A stretch of DNA of 64,000 nt from Hyphomicrobiales bacterium. GTDB lineage: Bacteria > Pseudomonadota > Alphaproteobacteria > Rhizobiales > Beijerinckiaceae. Below are positions 15,786 through 23,635 of the stretch, in pieces. The translations under genes were made by a program, and so were the position numbers. The stretch covers positions 1 through 64,000 of the forward strand of contig JADJVD010000008.1 in NCBI GenBank assembly GCA_016716745.1, in the 5' to 3' direction. Numbering within the stretch: the stretch's first letter is position 1; every line of letters begins with the position of its first letter. The notes under the pieces are model-generated. The model searched no databases. It saw only the letters and a list, made by a program, of their open reading frames with translations, and was not told the DNA's origin.

Positions 15786-18700
15786 ATGAACGACACGCCG
15801 ACCGACGCGGACGTCCGCGCCGCCGCCATCGCGGCCGACCCCGCCGTGCGGGCCGCCAGCGCGCAGGGCGCCGGCATGGTCTTGTCCGGTCGTCCGCCGC
15901 GTCTCGTCTGGGCGAGCGAGGCGGCGCCGCGCGTCTTCGGCGTCGGGTCCGCGCCGGCGCTCGGCCGATTCCTCGAGTCGGCGCAGCCCGCCTGCGCGCG
16001 GCTGCGCGCGCTCGCGGGCGCGTTGCCGCCGGGCGGCGCGGCGCGTCTCGAGCGGCTGCGCTTTTTCGCGGGCGCCGCGTCCGAGACGATTGTCGTGTCC
16101 GTCCGCCGCATCTTGATCGACGGCGCGCCGATGCTGCTCGTCGCCATGCCCGGCCCGCCGGCAGCGGAGCGTCCGGCCGCAAGCGTCGCGCCCGCGCGCG
16201 AGGACCCCGCGGCGCAATCGCCGAATCCGCCGGCCGCGCCCGAGCCGGAGGCGGCCGACCCCGCGCCGGCGTTGACGGCGCCGGCGTTGGAAGCGCCGGC
16301 GTTGGCCGCCGAGGATGCGCGTCCGCAACGCGGCGCCGCGCGGCGCGCCGCCCGCTTCGTCTGGGAGACCGACGCCGATCGCCGCTTCGTCGCCCTCGGC
16401 CCCGAACTCGCCGCCGCTGTTGGCGCGTCCGCCGCCGTTCTCGGCCGCAGCGTCGACGAGGTGGCGGTCGAGCATGGGCTCGACGCAAGCGGCGCCTTCC
16501 GCGCCGCGCTGGCGAGCCGCGCCACATGGTCCGCCGTGCGGTTGATCTGGCCCGTGGCGGGCGAGCCGCTGGCTGCGCCGGTCGACCTGTCGGGCGCGCC
16601 GGTGTTCGACGCGGGCCGCAGGTTCCGCGGCTTCCGAGGCTTCGGCGTGGTGCATCCCGAGCGCTTCGTCCGCGTCGACCGGCTGGGCGAGGCGCCGCGC
16701 GCGCGGCCCGCCGCGCCGGCCGACGAGGCCCCCGCCGGGCGAGGCCCGGCCCTGCGCGCCGACGTCGCCGCCAACGACGATGCGGCGCAGGAGGATGCGT
16801 CCCGTGAGGACGCGGCGCATGATGCGCAAGGACGTCGCCTGACGCGCGAGGCGTCGCGACCGCTGCGCCGCTCGGCGCCTTCGCCGGCATCGACGATGCG
16901 ACGCTCGAGGCCTGGCCGGACGCAGTCAGCGCGACCGCCGAGTCGCATGTCGACGCCGCGACGCTCGTCGGGCCTGCGCCGGCGGAGATGCGCGAGCGCG
17001 CCGATAACGCGGCGGAAGCGGAGGACACGGAGGCCGAAAGCGAAGACACCTGGGCGTCGGCCGGTCGCATGCACGAATTCGAGGACTCGCGCGCCGAGGG
17101 CTCCCCCGATCTCGAGGGCGACGGCGGCGACGACGACAGGATCGACGCGCTCGCGCTGGCGGCGCGCCAGACGGAGATCGCCAGGGAGTCCGACGAGGCC
17201 GACAAACCGCTCGATCCCGTGCTCGCCGCCGAAACGGCGGCGGAGGCGTGGGCGGCATGGCGCCGGGAGCAGACGGAGGACTCAACTCCCGACGCCGCCG
17301 CCGACGATACGCCGACCGACCCCGCCGCGCCGCACGCGCAGGCGGACGATCGCACCTCCGACAGGCAAGTCGAAGGCCAAGTCGAAGGCCAAGGCGAAGG
17401 CCAAGCCGACAGCCAAGGCGATCGCGAGGGCAAGCCCGACGCGTCCGCCGGCGAGCCGCGCGCCGACGCGGCGCCCGTCCCGCCGGCGCGGCCGAACGTG
17501 GTGCCGCTGCGGCCGAACCATCCGCTGCTGCGTCTGGTCGCCTCGCAAACGCCGGGCCGCGACGAGCCGGGCGTCGACCGCGCCCGCGCCGGGGCGACGG
17601 CGGAATTGTCCGCCGCCGAGCGGAACGCCTTCCGCGAGATCGCGCGCACGCTCGGCGCCCGCCCGAGCGACGAGCGCGTCGTCGCCGACAAGCCCGAACC
17701 GGGGGACGAGGACGATGGCTTCCAGACGCAGGCCGAGCGCGACGCCGCGCTCGCCGAATTCCTCGCCGAACTTGGCGACGACCCGCACGATCTGCGGCCC
17801 AACCATGAGTCCGTGACGCCAGCCGCGCAATCGGCCGCCGCCCAACCCTCCGCGGCTGGATCGCCCGCCACTGAAGCGCCCGCGCCGGTGTTCGGCGCGC
17901 TCGCCACCGAGCGTGACCTGATCACGGCGGAGCTGGCGCGCAACGGCTCCACCATGCTCGACCGGCTTCCGGTCGGCGTGCTGGTGAGCCGTGGCGACGT
18001 GCCAATCTACGCCAACCGCACGCTGCTCGATCTGCTCGATTTCGCCGATCTCGAATCGTTGCACAAGGCCGGCGGCGTCGCCTTCATGTTCCGCGGCCGC
18101 GAGGCGGAGCGGCTGAACCATGTCGCCGAGGGCGGCGCCATCCCGGTCGTCGCGCGCGACGGGCATGTGCTGTCCGTCGACGTGCGCATCCAGTCGATCG
18201 AGTGGGACGGGGACGCCGCCTCGCTCTTCACCATCCGCCGCTCGCTCGACGGCGAACTCGGCCAGCGCGTGAAAACGCTCGAACTCGACGTGCGCACGCG
18301 GCAGGCCGAGGCGCGCGAGCTGCACGCCATTCTCGACACCGCGACGGACGGCGTCGTCGTGCTTGACGAGGAGGGGCGCGTGCTGGCGATGAACCGTTCG
18401 GCCGAGGCGCTGTTCGGTTACGATCAGAACGAGGTCGCGGGCGACGGCTTCGCGCTGCTGTTCTCGCCGCAGAGCCAGAAGTCGGCGGCCGACTATCTCG
18501 ACGGGCTGAAGTCGAACGGCGTCGCCAGCGTGCTGAACGACGGGCGCGAGGTGATCGGCCGCGAGCGACAGGGCGGCGCGATCCCGCTGTTCATGACGAT
18601 CGGCCGCATCTCGACGTCCGGGCCGGCGAAGTTCTGCGCCGTGCTGCGCGACATGACGCACTGGAAGAAGGCCGAGCGCCAGCTCGAGGAGGCCAAGCGC

Positions 18701-19417
18701 GACGCCGAGCGGGCGAGCGCGATGAAGTCGGACTTCCTCGCCAAGATCAGCCACGAAATCCGCACGCCGCTGAACGCCATCATCGGCTTCGCCGAGGTGA
18801 TCATGGAGGAGCGGTTCGGGCCGGTCGGCAACGAGCGCTACAAGGATTACCTCAAGGACATCCATGCGTCGGGAACGCATGTGATGAGCCTCGTCAACGA
18901 CCTGCTCGATCTGTCGAAGATCGAGGCGGGCAAGCTCGATCTGAACTTCGGCTCGGTCGACGCCAACCGCATCGTGTCGGAATGCGTCTCGCTGATGCAG
19001 CCGCAGGCGTTGCAGGAGCGCGTCATCCTGCGCGTCTCGCTCGCCCCGCGTCTGCCGCAGATCGTCGCCGACGAGCGCTCGCTGCGCCAGATCGTGCTCA
19101 ACCTTCTGTCGAACGCGCTCAAGTTCAACGAGCCCGGCGGACAGGTGATCGTCTCCACCGCGCTGACCGATGCCGGCCACGCCGTGATCCGCATTCGCGA
19201 CACCGGCATCGGCATGTCGGACGAGGAGATCGAGATCGCGCTGGAGCCGTTCCGCCAGATCGCCACAGCGCGCCAGCGCGGCGGCACCGGGCTCGGCTTG
19301 CCGCTCACCAAGGCGCTGGTCGAGGCCAACCGCGCAAGCTTCACCATCAAGAGCAAGAAGCGCGAAGGCACACTGGTCGAAATCGCCTTTCCTCCGACGC
19401 GCGTTCTGGCGGAGTAG
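15786..19417 (+). CDS. Cytosolic PAS sensor histidine kinase, PdhS/PleC/DivJ-like, apparent frameshift
   Basis: About 1,210 codons. The N-terminal third (15786 to about 16830) and a long acidic, low-complexity linker precede two PAS domains (about 17935-18250 and 18320-18660) and a kinase core. HisKA reads DFLAKISHEIRTPLNAIIGF, with phospho-His codon 18752-18754; the catalytic domain has NLLSNALKF (N box), DTGIGM (G1) and GGTGLGLPL (G2). The HisKA sequence fits the PdhS/DivJ/PleC group, which phosphorylates DivK/PleD in cell-cycle control. No membrane span is seen, as in Brucella PdhS. The frame changes once between about 16830 and 16900 (a base lost); downstream similarity resumes as AFAGIDDATLEAWPDAV. 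Confidence 0.82.
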
Positions 19418-19439
19418 GGGCAAGACAGCGCGCTTCTGC

Positions 19440-19950
19440 GCTGCTTGTCGCCGATAGCAACGGCGTTTTTAATACACAAAAACCAGCTGCGAGCAGCAAA
19501 ATGACCCAGACGCAAGCCATAGGCGTTACAATAGTGCTTCCTATGATAAAGCAAAAGAATGTTATGATTATCTGATCGTATATATAAATATAATCAGGAC
19601 GAAAAGCCAAATAATTGCTCCGAGCCAGCCGGCCATTGTTGTTTGAATTTCGATCTTTCCGTTATTCGTGGATCTCATTCCGGCCCAATTAAATCTGTCA
19701 ATTTTCGGTAACTTCTCCCGATCTTCTCTCGGGAAAATACTCTGAACATGCCACTTTCCAAGCGAAATGACGGGCAGCAAAAGGCGAGACGTATTGTACC
19801 CAATAATTTCAAATATGATATCAATTATCAACATGCGTTGCGCTCTTCTGATGTGCGATTGTTTTCTTTTTGCGGACAATCAGGAGAAATGTCTGAATTG
19901 TCAAATGCGATAAGTGTTTGCATAATCTCTGAGTGTAGCGCGAGCCTTGC
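19440..19950. other. AT-rich islet
   Basis: This block is strikingly AT-rich (for example the runs around 19560-19620 and 19800-19830) in an otherwise very GC-rich window. It contains one small membrane protein gene on the minus strand. Edges coincide with the end of the histidine kinase gene and the start of the intergenic region before sugE. No transposase, tRNA or flanking repeat is visible, so the mode of acquisition is unknown. Outside the gene I see nothing defined. Confidence 0.7.
19568..19834 (-). CDS. Small two-span membrane protein of unknown function
   Basis: 88 residues: MLIIDIIFEIIGYNTSRLLLPVISLG forms a first hydrophobic/amphipathic segment. A polar middle (KWHVQSIFPREDREKLPKID) follows, and AGWLGAIIWLFVLIIFIYTI is a clear C-terminal membrane span. 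The organisation resembles unnamed small proteins in other Proteobacteria that begin with a FEIIGYWxGR-type motif. Codon usage is AT-rich, unlike all its neighbours, which suggests horizontal transfer. The start at 19834 is preferred because the sequence before it is basic and unlike the family; the frame itself opens at 19879. Confidence 0.6.
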   Translation of the reverse strand: MLIIDIIFEIIGYNTSRLLLPVISLGKWHVQSIFPREDREKLPKIDRFNWAGMRSTNNGKIEIQTTMAGWLGAIIWLFVLIIFIYTIR

Positions 19951-20055
19951 GCGATGTCGCCGACGGGTCGATGCTGTCACGCGACAACCGGCTGGCGCTC
20001 GTGTGATCGGACGACCGGCGGCGGGGTGTGCGCCGTATCGGCCGGCGGGCCCGGC

Positions 20056-20370
20056 TCAGGCCCCCGCTTTAAGTCCGACGATGCCGACGACGATCAGCGC
20101 GATGGAGCCGATGCGCAGCGCATCGACCGATTCATTGAACAGAACGATTCCGAGGATCGCGACGCCGACCGCGCCGATTCCCGTCCACACCGCATAGGCG
20201 GTGCCGAGCGGCAGCGTCTTCAGCGCCAGGCCGAGCAGGAAGACGCTGAGGGCCATCGTCGCCACGGTGGCGACCGTCGGCCAGAGCCGCGTGTAGCCGT
20301 CGGTGTATTTCAGACCGACCGCCCAGCCGATCTCGCACAGGCCGGCGGCCAGAAGAATGAGCCACGCCAT
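20056..20370 (-). CDS. sugE: SMR family exporter, SugE/Gdx type
   Basis: 104-residue small multidrug resistance protein with four membrane spans and the conserved membrane-embedded Glu (E13 in LLAAGLCEIGWAVGLKYT). The motifs GLKYTDGYTRLWP and LPLGTAYAVWTGIGAVG mark the SugE/Gdx branch, which exports guanidinium with proton antiport. No ykkC guanidine riboswitch is visible in the 81 bp leader. It lies downstream of the DUF2147 gene but is separated from it by a terminator. Confidence 0.9.
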   Translation of the reverse strand: MAWLILLAAGLCEIGWAVGLKYTDGYTRLWPTVATVATMALSVFLLGLALKTLPLGTAYAVWTGIGAVGVAILGIVLFNESVDALRIGSIALIVVGIVGLKAGA

Positions 20371-20393
20371 CCGCGCGTCTCCCGCGAAAAGAA

Positions 20394-20420
20394 AACGCCT
20401 CCGGGGAGGCCCCGGAGGCG
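20394..20420 (-). terminator. Rho-independent terminator after the DUF2147 gene
   Basis: ACGCCTCCGGG and CCCGGAGGCGT form a perfect 11-bp stem with a 5-nt loop. On the minus strand it is followed by TTTTCTTTTC. It ends DUF2147 transcripts 32 bp after the stop codon and insulates sugE. Confidence 0.85.
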
Positions 20421-20451
20421 TCGTCTCACATCGCGGCGCGGCGCGAAAGCG

Positions 20452-20823
20452 TCAGTTCGCGCGCGACCACTGCACTGATTTGCAGATCAGCCCGCCGAGC
20501 GCGCAGCCCGCCGTCGTCAGCGAATTGCCGGAGAGCGACATCTTGCCGGAATAGGTCTTGCCGTCCTCCGGGTTGAACGCCTTGCCGGCCCATGAGCCAG
20601 CGCCGTTCGGCTTCATGTCGTAGAAGACGCGCTGGCCGACCTTGGCCGGGCCCGACGCGTCCTTCAGCCAGACGATCGTGCCGCACAAGGCGTCGCCGCA
20701 GGGCGCGATGCGCACGCGCGAGGCGCCGCTGTCGCGCAGCCAGGTGCCGGACGCATCCTGCGCCAGAGCGCCGGAGGCCGCAGCAATAGTCACGCCAGCG
20801 GCTAGCGCAAGAATCCTCAACAT
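20452..20823 (-). CDS. DUF2147 family exported protein
   Basis: 123 residues with a Sec signal peptide (MLRILALAAGVTIAAASGALA, cleavage near residue 21). The mature part shows the DUF2147 pattern: GTWLRDSGASRVRIAPCGDALCGTIVW (cysteine pair about 41 and 46), DMKPNGAGSWAGKAFNPEDGKTYSGKM and a C-terminal cysteine pair (GCALGGLICKSVQW). It is a small periplasmic beta-barrel-like protein of unknown function. The start at 20823 is at the signal peptide; upstream codons in frame are unlikely to be used. Confidence 0.88.
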   Translation of the reverse strand: MLRILALAAGVTIAAASGALAQDASGTWLRDSGASRVRIAPCGDALCGTIVWLKDASGPAKVGQRVFYDMKPNGAGSWAGKAFNPEDGKTYSGKMSLSGNSLTTAGCALGGLICKSVQWSRAN

Positions 20824-20953
20824 GGGTGACCTCCCGTTTCGTCTTATGCCTGAGGTTGGCACAGATTGGTTTGCGTGTGAACCGTGCCCTCACGGTTTGC
20901 CGCGCCGCCCGCCCCCGACTACGCTTCGGCCCGGACAGGAACCGGGGGCAGGG

Positions 20954-22105
20954 ATGGATTTCGCGTTCACCGAGGAGGAAATCGCGGTTCGCGACACGGC
21001 GCGGCGCATCGCCGCCGACCGTCTGGCGCCGCTCGCCGAGCGGCTCGACCGCGGCGAGGGGCGCGACGAACTTCTCGCCAATCTGAAGCTGCTCGCCGAC
21101 AACGGCTTCATGGGCCTGAACATGGACCCCGACTACGGCGGCGCGGGCGTCGGCGCCGTCGGCTTCGCGCTGGCGGTGGAGGAGGTCGGCTACGCCTGCG
21201 CGGCGACGGCGGTCACCATGTCGGTGACCAACATGGTGGGCGAGGTCATTCACGCTTGCGGCGATCAGGCGCAGAAGGAGCTGCATCTGCCAAGGCTCGC
21301 CGACGGAACCTATGCGGCGGGCGCCTTCTGCCTCACCGAGGCGGGCGCCGGCTCCGATCCGGCCGGCATGAAAACGCGCGCGCGCCGGGACGGCGACGAC
21401 TACGTTCTCGACGGCGAGAAGATCTACATTTCGAGCGGCGAGTTCGCCGGCGTCTTCGTCGTCTGGGCGGTGACCGATCCGGAGCGCCCGAAGGGCAAGG
21501 GAATCTCCGTCTTTCTCGTCGAGGCGGGAACGCCAGGCCTGATCGTCGGCCGGCGCGAGGAGAAGATGGGCCAGCACGGCTCGCCGACCAATGTCGTCGG
21601 CTTCGAGAATTGCCGCGTGCCCGCCGCCAACATGATGGGCAAGGAGAATGACGGCTTCCGCATCGCCGTCGGCGAACTGGCGGGCGGGCGCATCGGCGTC
21701 GCCGCGCTCTCGCTCGGCATCGCACGCGCGGCGATGGACAAGGCCAAGGCCTATGTGAAGGAGCGCCGCCAGTTCGGTCAGGCGATCGCCGACTTCCAGG
21801 GCGTGCAGTGGATGATCGCCGACCGCGAGACGGATCTCGAGGCCGCCCGCCTGCTCACCCTCAGCGCCGCCGCGAAGAAAGACCGGCGCGAGCCGTTCTC
21901 GCGCGAGGCCTCGATGGCCAAGCTCTTCGCCTCCGAGGCCGCCCACCGGGCGACGGACACCGCGCTGCAACTGTTCGGCGGCTCGGGCTATGTCCGCGAC
22001 GCCGGGATCGAGCGGCATGTCCGCGACGCCCGCATCCTGCGCATTTACGAGGGCACGAGCGAGGTGCAGCGCATGATCATCGCCCGCGAGACGATGCGGC
22101 AGTAG
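20954..22105 (+). CDS. Acyl-CoA dehydrogenase
   Basis: 383-residue FAD-dependent acyl-CoA dehydrogenase. The N-terminal helical domain starts MDFAFTEEEIAVRDTARR. The FAD/substrate motif CLTEAGAGSDPAGMKTRA (about residues 125-142), the middle beta domain with GEKIYISSG, the RRQFGQAIADFQ helix and the C-terminal IYEGTSEVQRMIIAR with its catalytic Glu are all present. It oxidises acyl-CoA to enoyl-CoA in fatty acid or branched-chain amino acid degradation. Specificity cannot be read from the sequence. It stands alone; the ATG at 20954 has CAGGG upstream. Confidence 0.93.
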   Translation: MDFAFTEEEIAVRDTARRIAADRLAPLAERLDRGEGRDELLANLKLLADNGFMGLNMDPDYGGAGVGAVGFALAVEEVGYACAATAVTMSVTNMVGEVIHACGDQAQKELHLPRLADGTYAAGAFCLTEAGAGSDPAGMKTRARRDGDDYVLDGEKIYISSGEFAGVFVVWAVTDPERPKGKGISVFLVEAGTPGLIVGRREEKMGQHGSPTNVVGFENCRVPAANMMGKENDGFRIAVGELAGGRIGVAALSLGIARAAMDKAKAYVKERRQFGQAIADFQGVQWMIADRETDLEAARLLTLSAAAKKDRREPFSREASMAKLFASEAAHRATDTALQLFGGSGYVRDAGIERHVRDARILRIYEGTSEVQRMIIARETMRQ

Positions 22106-22155
22106 GCCTGCCCGCGCGTTTCACGCCTGTTTCACGGCTTGCGCCGGAGGCGGGG

Positions 22156-22189
22156 AGAGAGTATGTCCTATCTTAGGAAAAAACTCTCT
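22156..22189. promoter_or_regulatory. Nested dyad, candidate operator of the S24 repressor
   Basis: An inner palindrome TCCTA-TCT-TAGGA (22166-22178) is nested inside an outer inverted repeat AGAGAGT (22156-22162) / ACTCTCT (22183-22189). The pair lies 27-60 bp upstream of the repressor start. The AT-rich composition and symmetry are unlike the surrounding DNA. Autoregulation is the simplest interpretation. Confidence 0.5.
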
Positions 22190-22215
22190 AACCCCTCCTG
22201 CGGCGGAGATCGCGA

Positions 22216-22845
22216 ATGCTGACGCACGACTCGATCTGGACGGCGCTGGACGCGCTGGCGGCCCGCGTCGGCCTGTCGGCCTCCGGCCTCGCCAGGAAGG
22301 CCGGGCTCGACGCCACCACCTTCAACCGGTCGAAGCGCGTCACGGCGGACGGGCGGGCGCGTTGGCCCTCGACCGAATCGGTCGCCAAGGTGCTGGAGGC
22401 GACCGGCGTCTCGTTCGACGATTTCGTCGCCCTCGTCGGCGGGGCCAAGCAGGGCCGCGCGCGCGCTCTGCCGCTGATCGGCTTCGCGCAGGCGGGCGAG
22501 GGCGGCTTTTTCGACGACGGCGGATTTCCGGTCGGCGCGGGGTGGGACGAGGTGAGCTTCCCGGACGTCGCCGACGAGCACAGCTACGCGTTGGAGATTT
22601 CCGGCGAGTCGATGCTGCCGCTCTATCGCGACGGCGACCGCATCATCGTCTCCCCGGCCGCGCCCATCCGCCGCGGCGACCGCGTGGTGGTGCGCACTGC
22701 GCAGGGCGAGGTGCTGGCCAAGGAGCTGAGGCGCCGCACGGCGAAGACGGTGGAGCTGAAGTCGATCAATCCCGAGCACGCCGACCGCACGCTGCGCGCC
22801 GAGGAGATCGCCTGGATGGCGCGCATCATGTGGTCGAGCCAGTGA
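22216..22845 (+). CDS. S24/LexA-like HTH transcriptional regulator
   Basis: 209 residues. The N-terminal HTH domain (about 5-70) has GLSASGLARKAGLDATTFNRSK. It is joined to an S24 peptidase-like domain (about 90-205) with EISGESMLPLYRDGD (Ser in the GESM motif) and RGDRVVVRTAQGEVLAKEL (candidate catalytic Lys in the AKEL segment). The domain order is that of CI/LexA-type repressors that cleave themselves on RecA activation, though chromosomal alphaproteobacterial members occur without prophages. No other phage genes are near. A nested dyad lies upstream. The 3' end overlaps the convergent TauE/SafE gene by 20 bp. Confidence 0.85.
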   Translation: MLTHDSIWTALDALAARVGLSASGLARKAGLDATTFNRSKRVTADGRARWPSTESVAKVLEATGVSFDDFVALVGGAKQGRARALPLIGFAQAGEGGFFDDGGFPVGAGWDEVSFPDVADEHSYALEISGESMLPLYRDGDRIIVSPAAPIRRGDRVVVRTAQGEVLAKELRRRTAKTVELKSINPEHADRTLRAEEIAWMARIMWSSQ

Positions 22846-23578
22846 CGAGCATCCACACGCCGCGGGCGAGATAGGTCAGGCTCACCGCCGCGCTGATGCG
22901 CCAGCTCCAGCGCCGGAAGCCGGCGTCCGACATCGCGTGCAGCACGCGCGCGGCGAGCGTCGTCCCCGCCATGGCGCAGGCGATGGTCATCGCGTAGGTC
23001 CAGGGCGCGATGCGCTCGTCGTGCACCAGGAACGAGCCGAAATAGGCGATGCGCAGCGCGTGCGCGACAACCTGCGTCGCCGCCTTCGTCGCCACGATCG
23101 CCTTGCGGTCGAGCGAACTCTGCTGGAAGAACATGTCGAGCACGTTGCCGGATGCGCCCGCCAGCAGCTGGATCACCATGATCGCCGCGCCGCACAGATA
23201 GGGCGCGCCCGGCCGCTCGATGTTCGGATCGAGGCTTTTCGGCAGCATCCGCACCAGAAACGGCGTGATCCCGAGGCCGACATACATCAGCCCCTTGTCC
23301 GGCAGGAAGGCGATCAGCCGCATCGCGAGGAAGGCGGCGACCGAGCCGACGACGTAGCGCGCCACGATCCCCCAGCGCACATGCGCGCGCCACAGGAATC
23401 CGCGCCAGCCGTTCGAGGCGAGCTGCGTCACGCCGAACAGGATTTGCGCCGGCGCGACGTCGAGAAACAGCAGAAGCGCGCCGAGCAGGATCAGCCCGCC
23501 CGCCATGCCGAAGACGCCGGAAACGAAGGAGGTGGCGACGACGAGCGCGGCGAGCGCGAGGCCGAGGAGGAGGGTCAT
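22826..23578 (-). CDS. TauE/SafE family sulfite/organic anion exporter
   Basis: 250-residue membrane protein with about seven to eight spans and the TauE/SafE (DUF81) signature, seen in SGVFGMAGGLILLGALLLF (about 19-37) and the repeated second half with GASGNVLDMFF. It moves sulfite, sulfonates or other small anions. It is 57 bp downstream of the MttB-family gene on the same strand and may be co-transcribed with it. If so, it could export or import a product or substrate of the demethylation module. Confidence 0.87.
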   Translation of the reverse strand: MTLLLGLALAALVVATSFVSGVFGMAGGLILLGALLLFLDVAPAQILFGVTQLASNGWRGFLWRAHVRWGIVARYVVGSVAAFLAMRLIAFLPDKGLMYVGLGITPFLVRMLPKSLDPNIERPGAPYLCGAAIMVIQLLAGASGNVLDMFFQQSSLDRKAIVATKAATQVVAHALRIAYFGSFLVHDERIAPWTYAMTIACAMAGTTLAARVLHAMSDAGFRRWSWRISAAVSLTYLARGVWMLVTGSTT

Positions 23579-23635
23579 GCGGGCGATGCGTTCTGGACCG
23601 CGAGCCTCCGGCTCGCAAACAACCGCATCGGCCCC

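Noticed and set aside
19419..19452. Rho-independent terminator after the histidine kinase gene
   Set aside because: The stem (GACAGCGC...GCGCTG-TTGTC) has a bulge and mismatches, and the nearest T run is several bases too far away, so I did not list it.
20371..20451. ykkC guanidine riboswitch upstream of sugE
   Set aside because: The leader is only about 80 bp, is occupied by a terminator hairpin, and lacks the conserved ykkC core.
22216..22845. Prophage immunity region around the S24 repressor
   Set aside because: No integrase, structural or lysis genes, and no attachment repeats are near; neighbours are housekeeping or transport genes.
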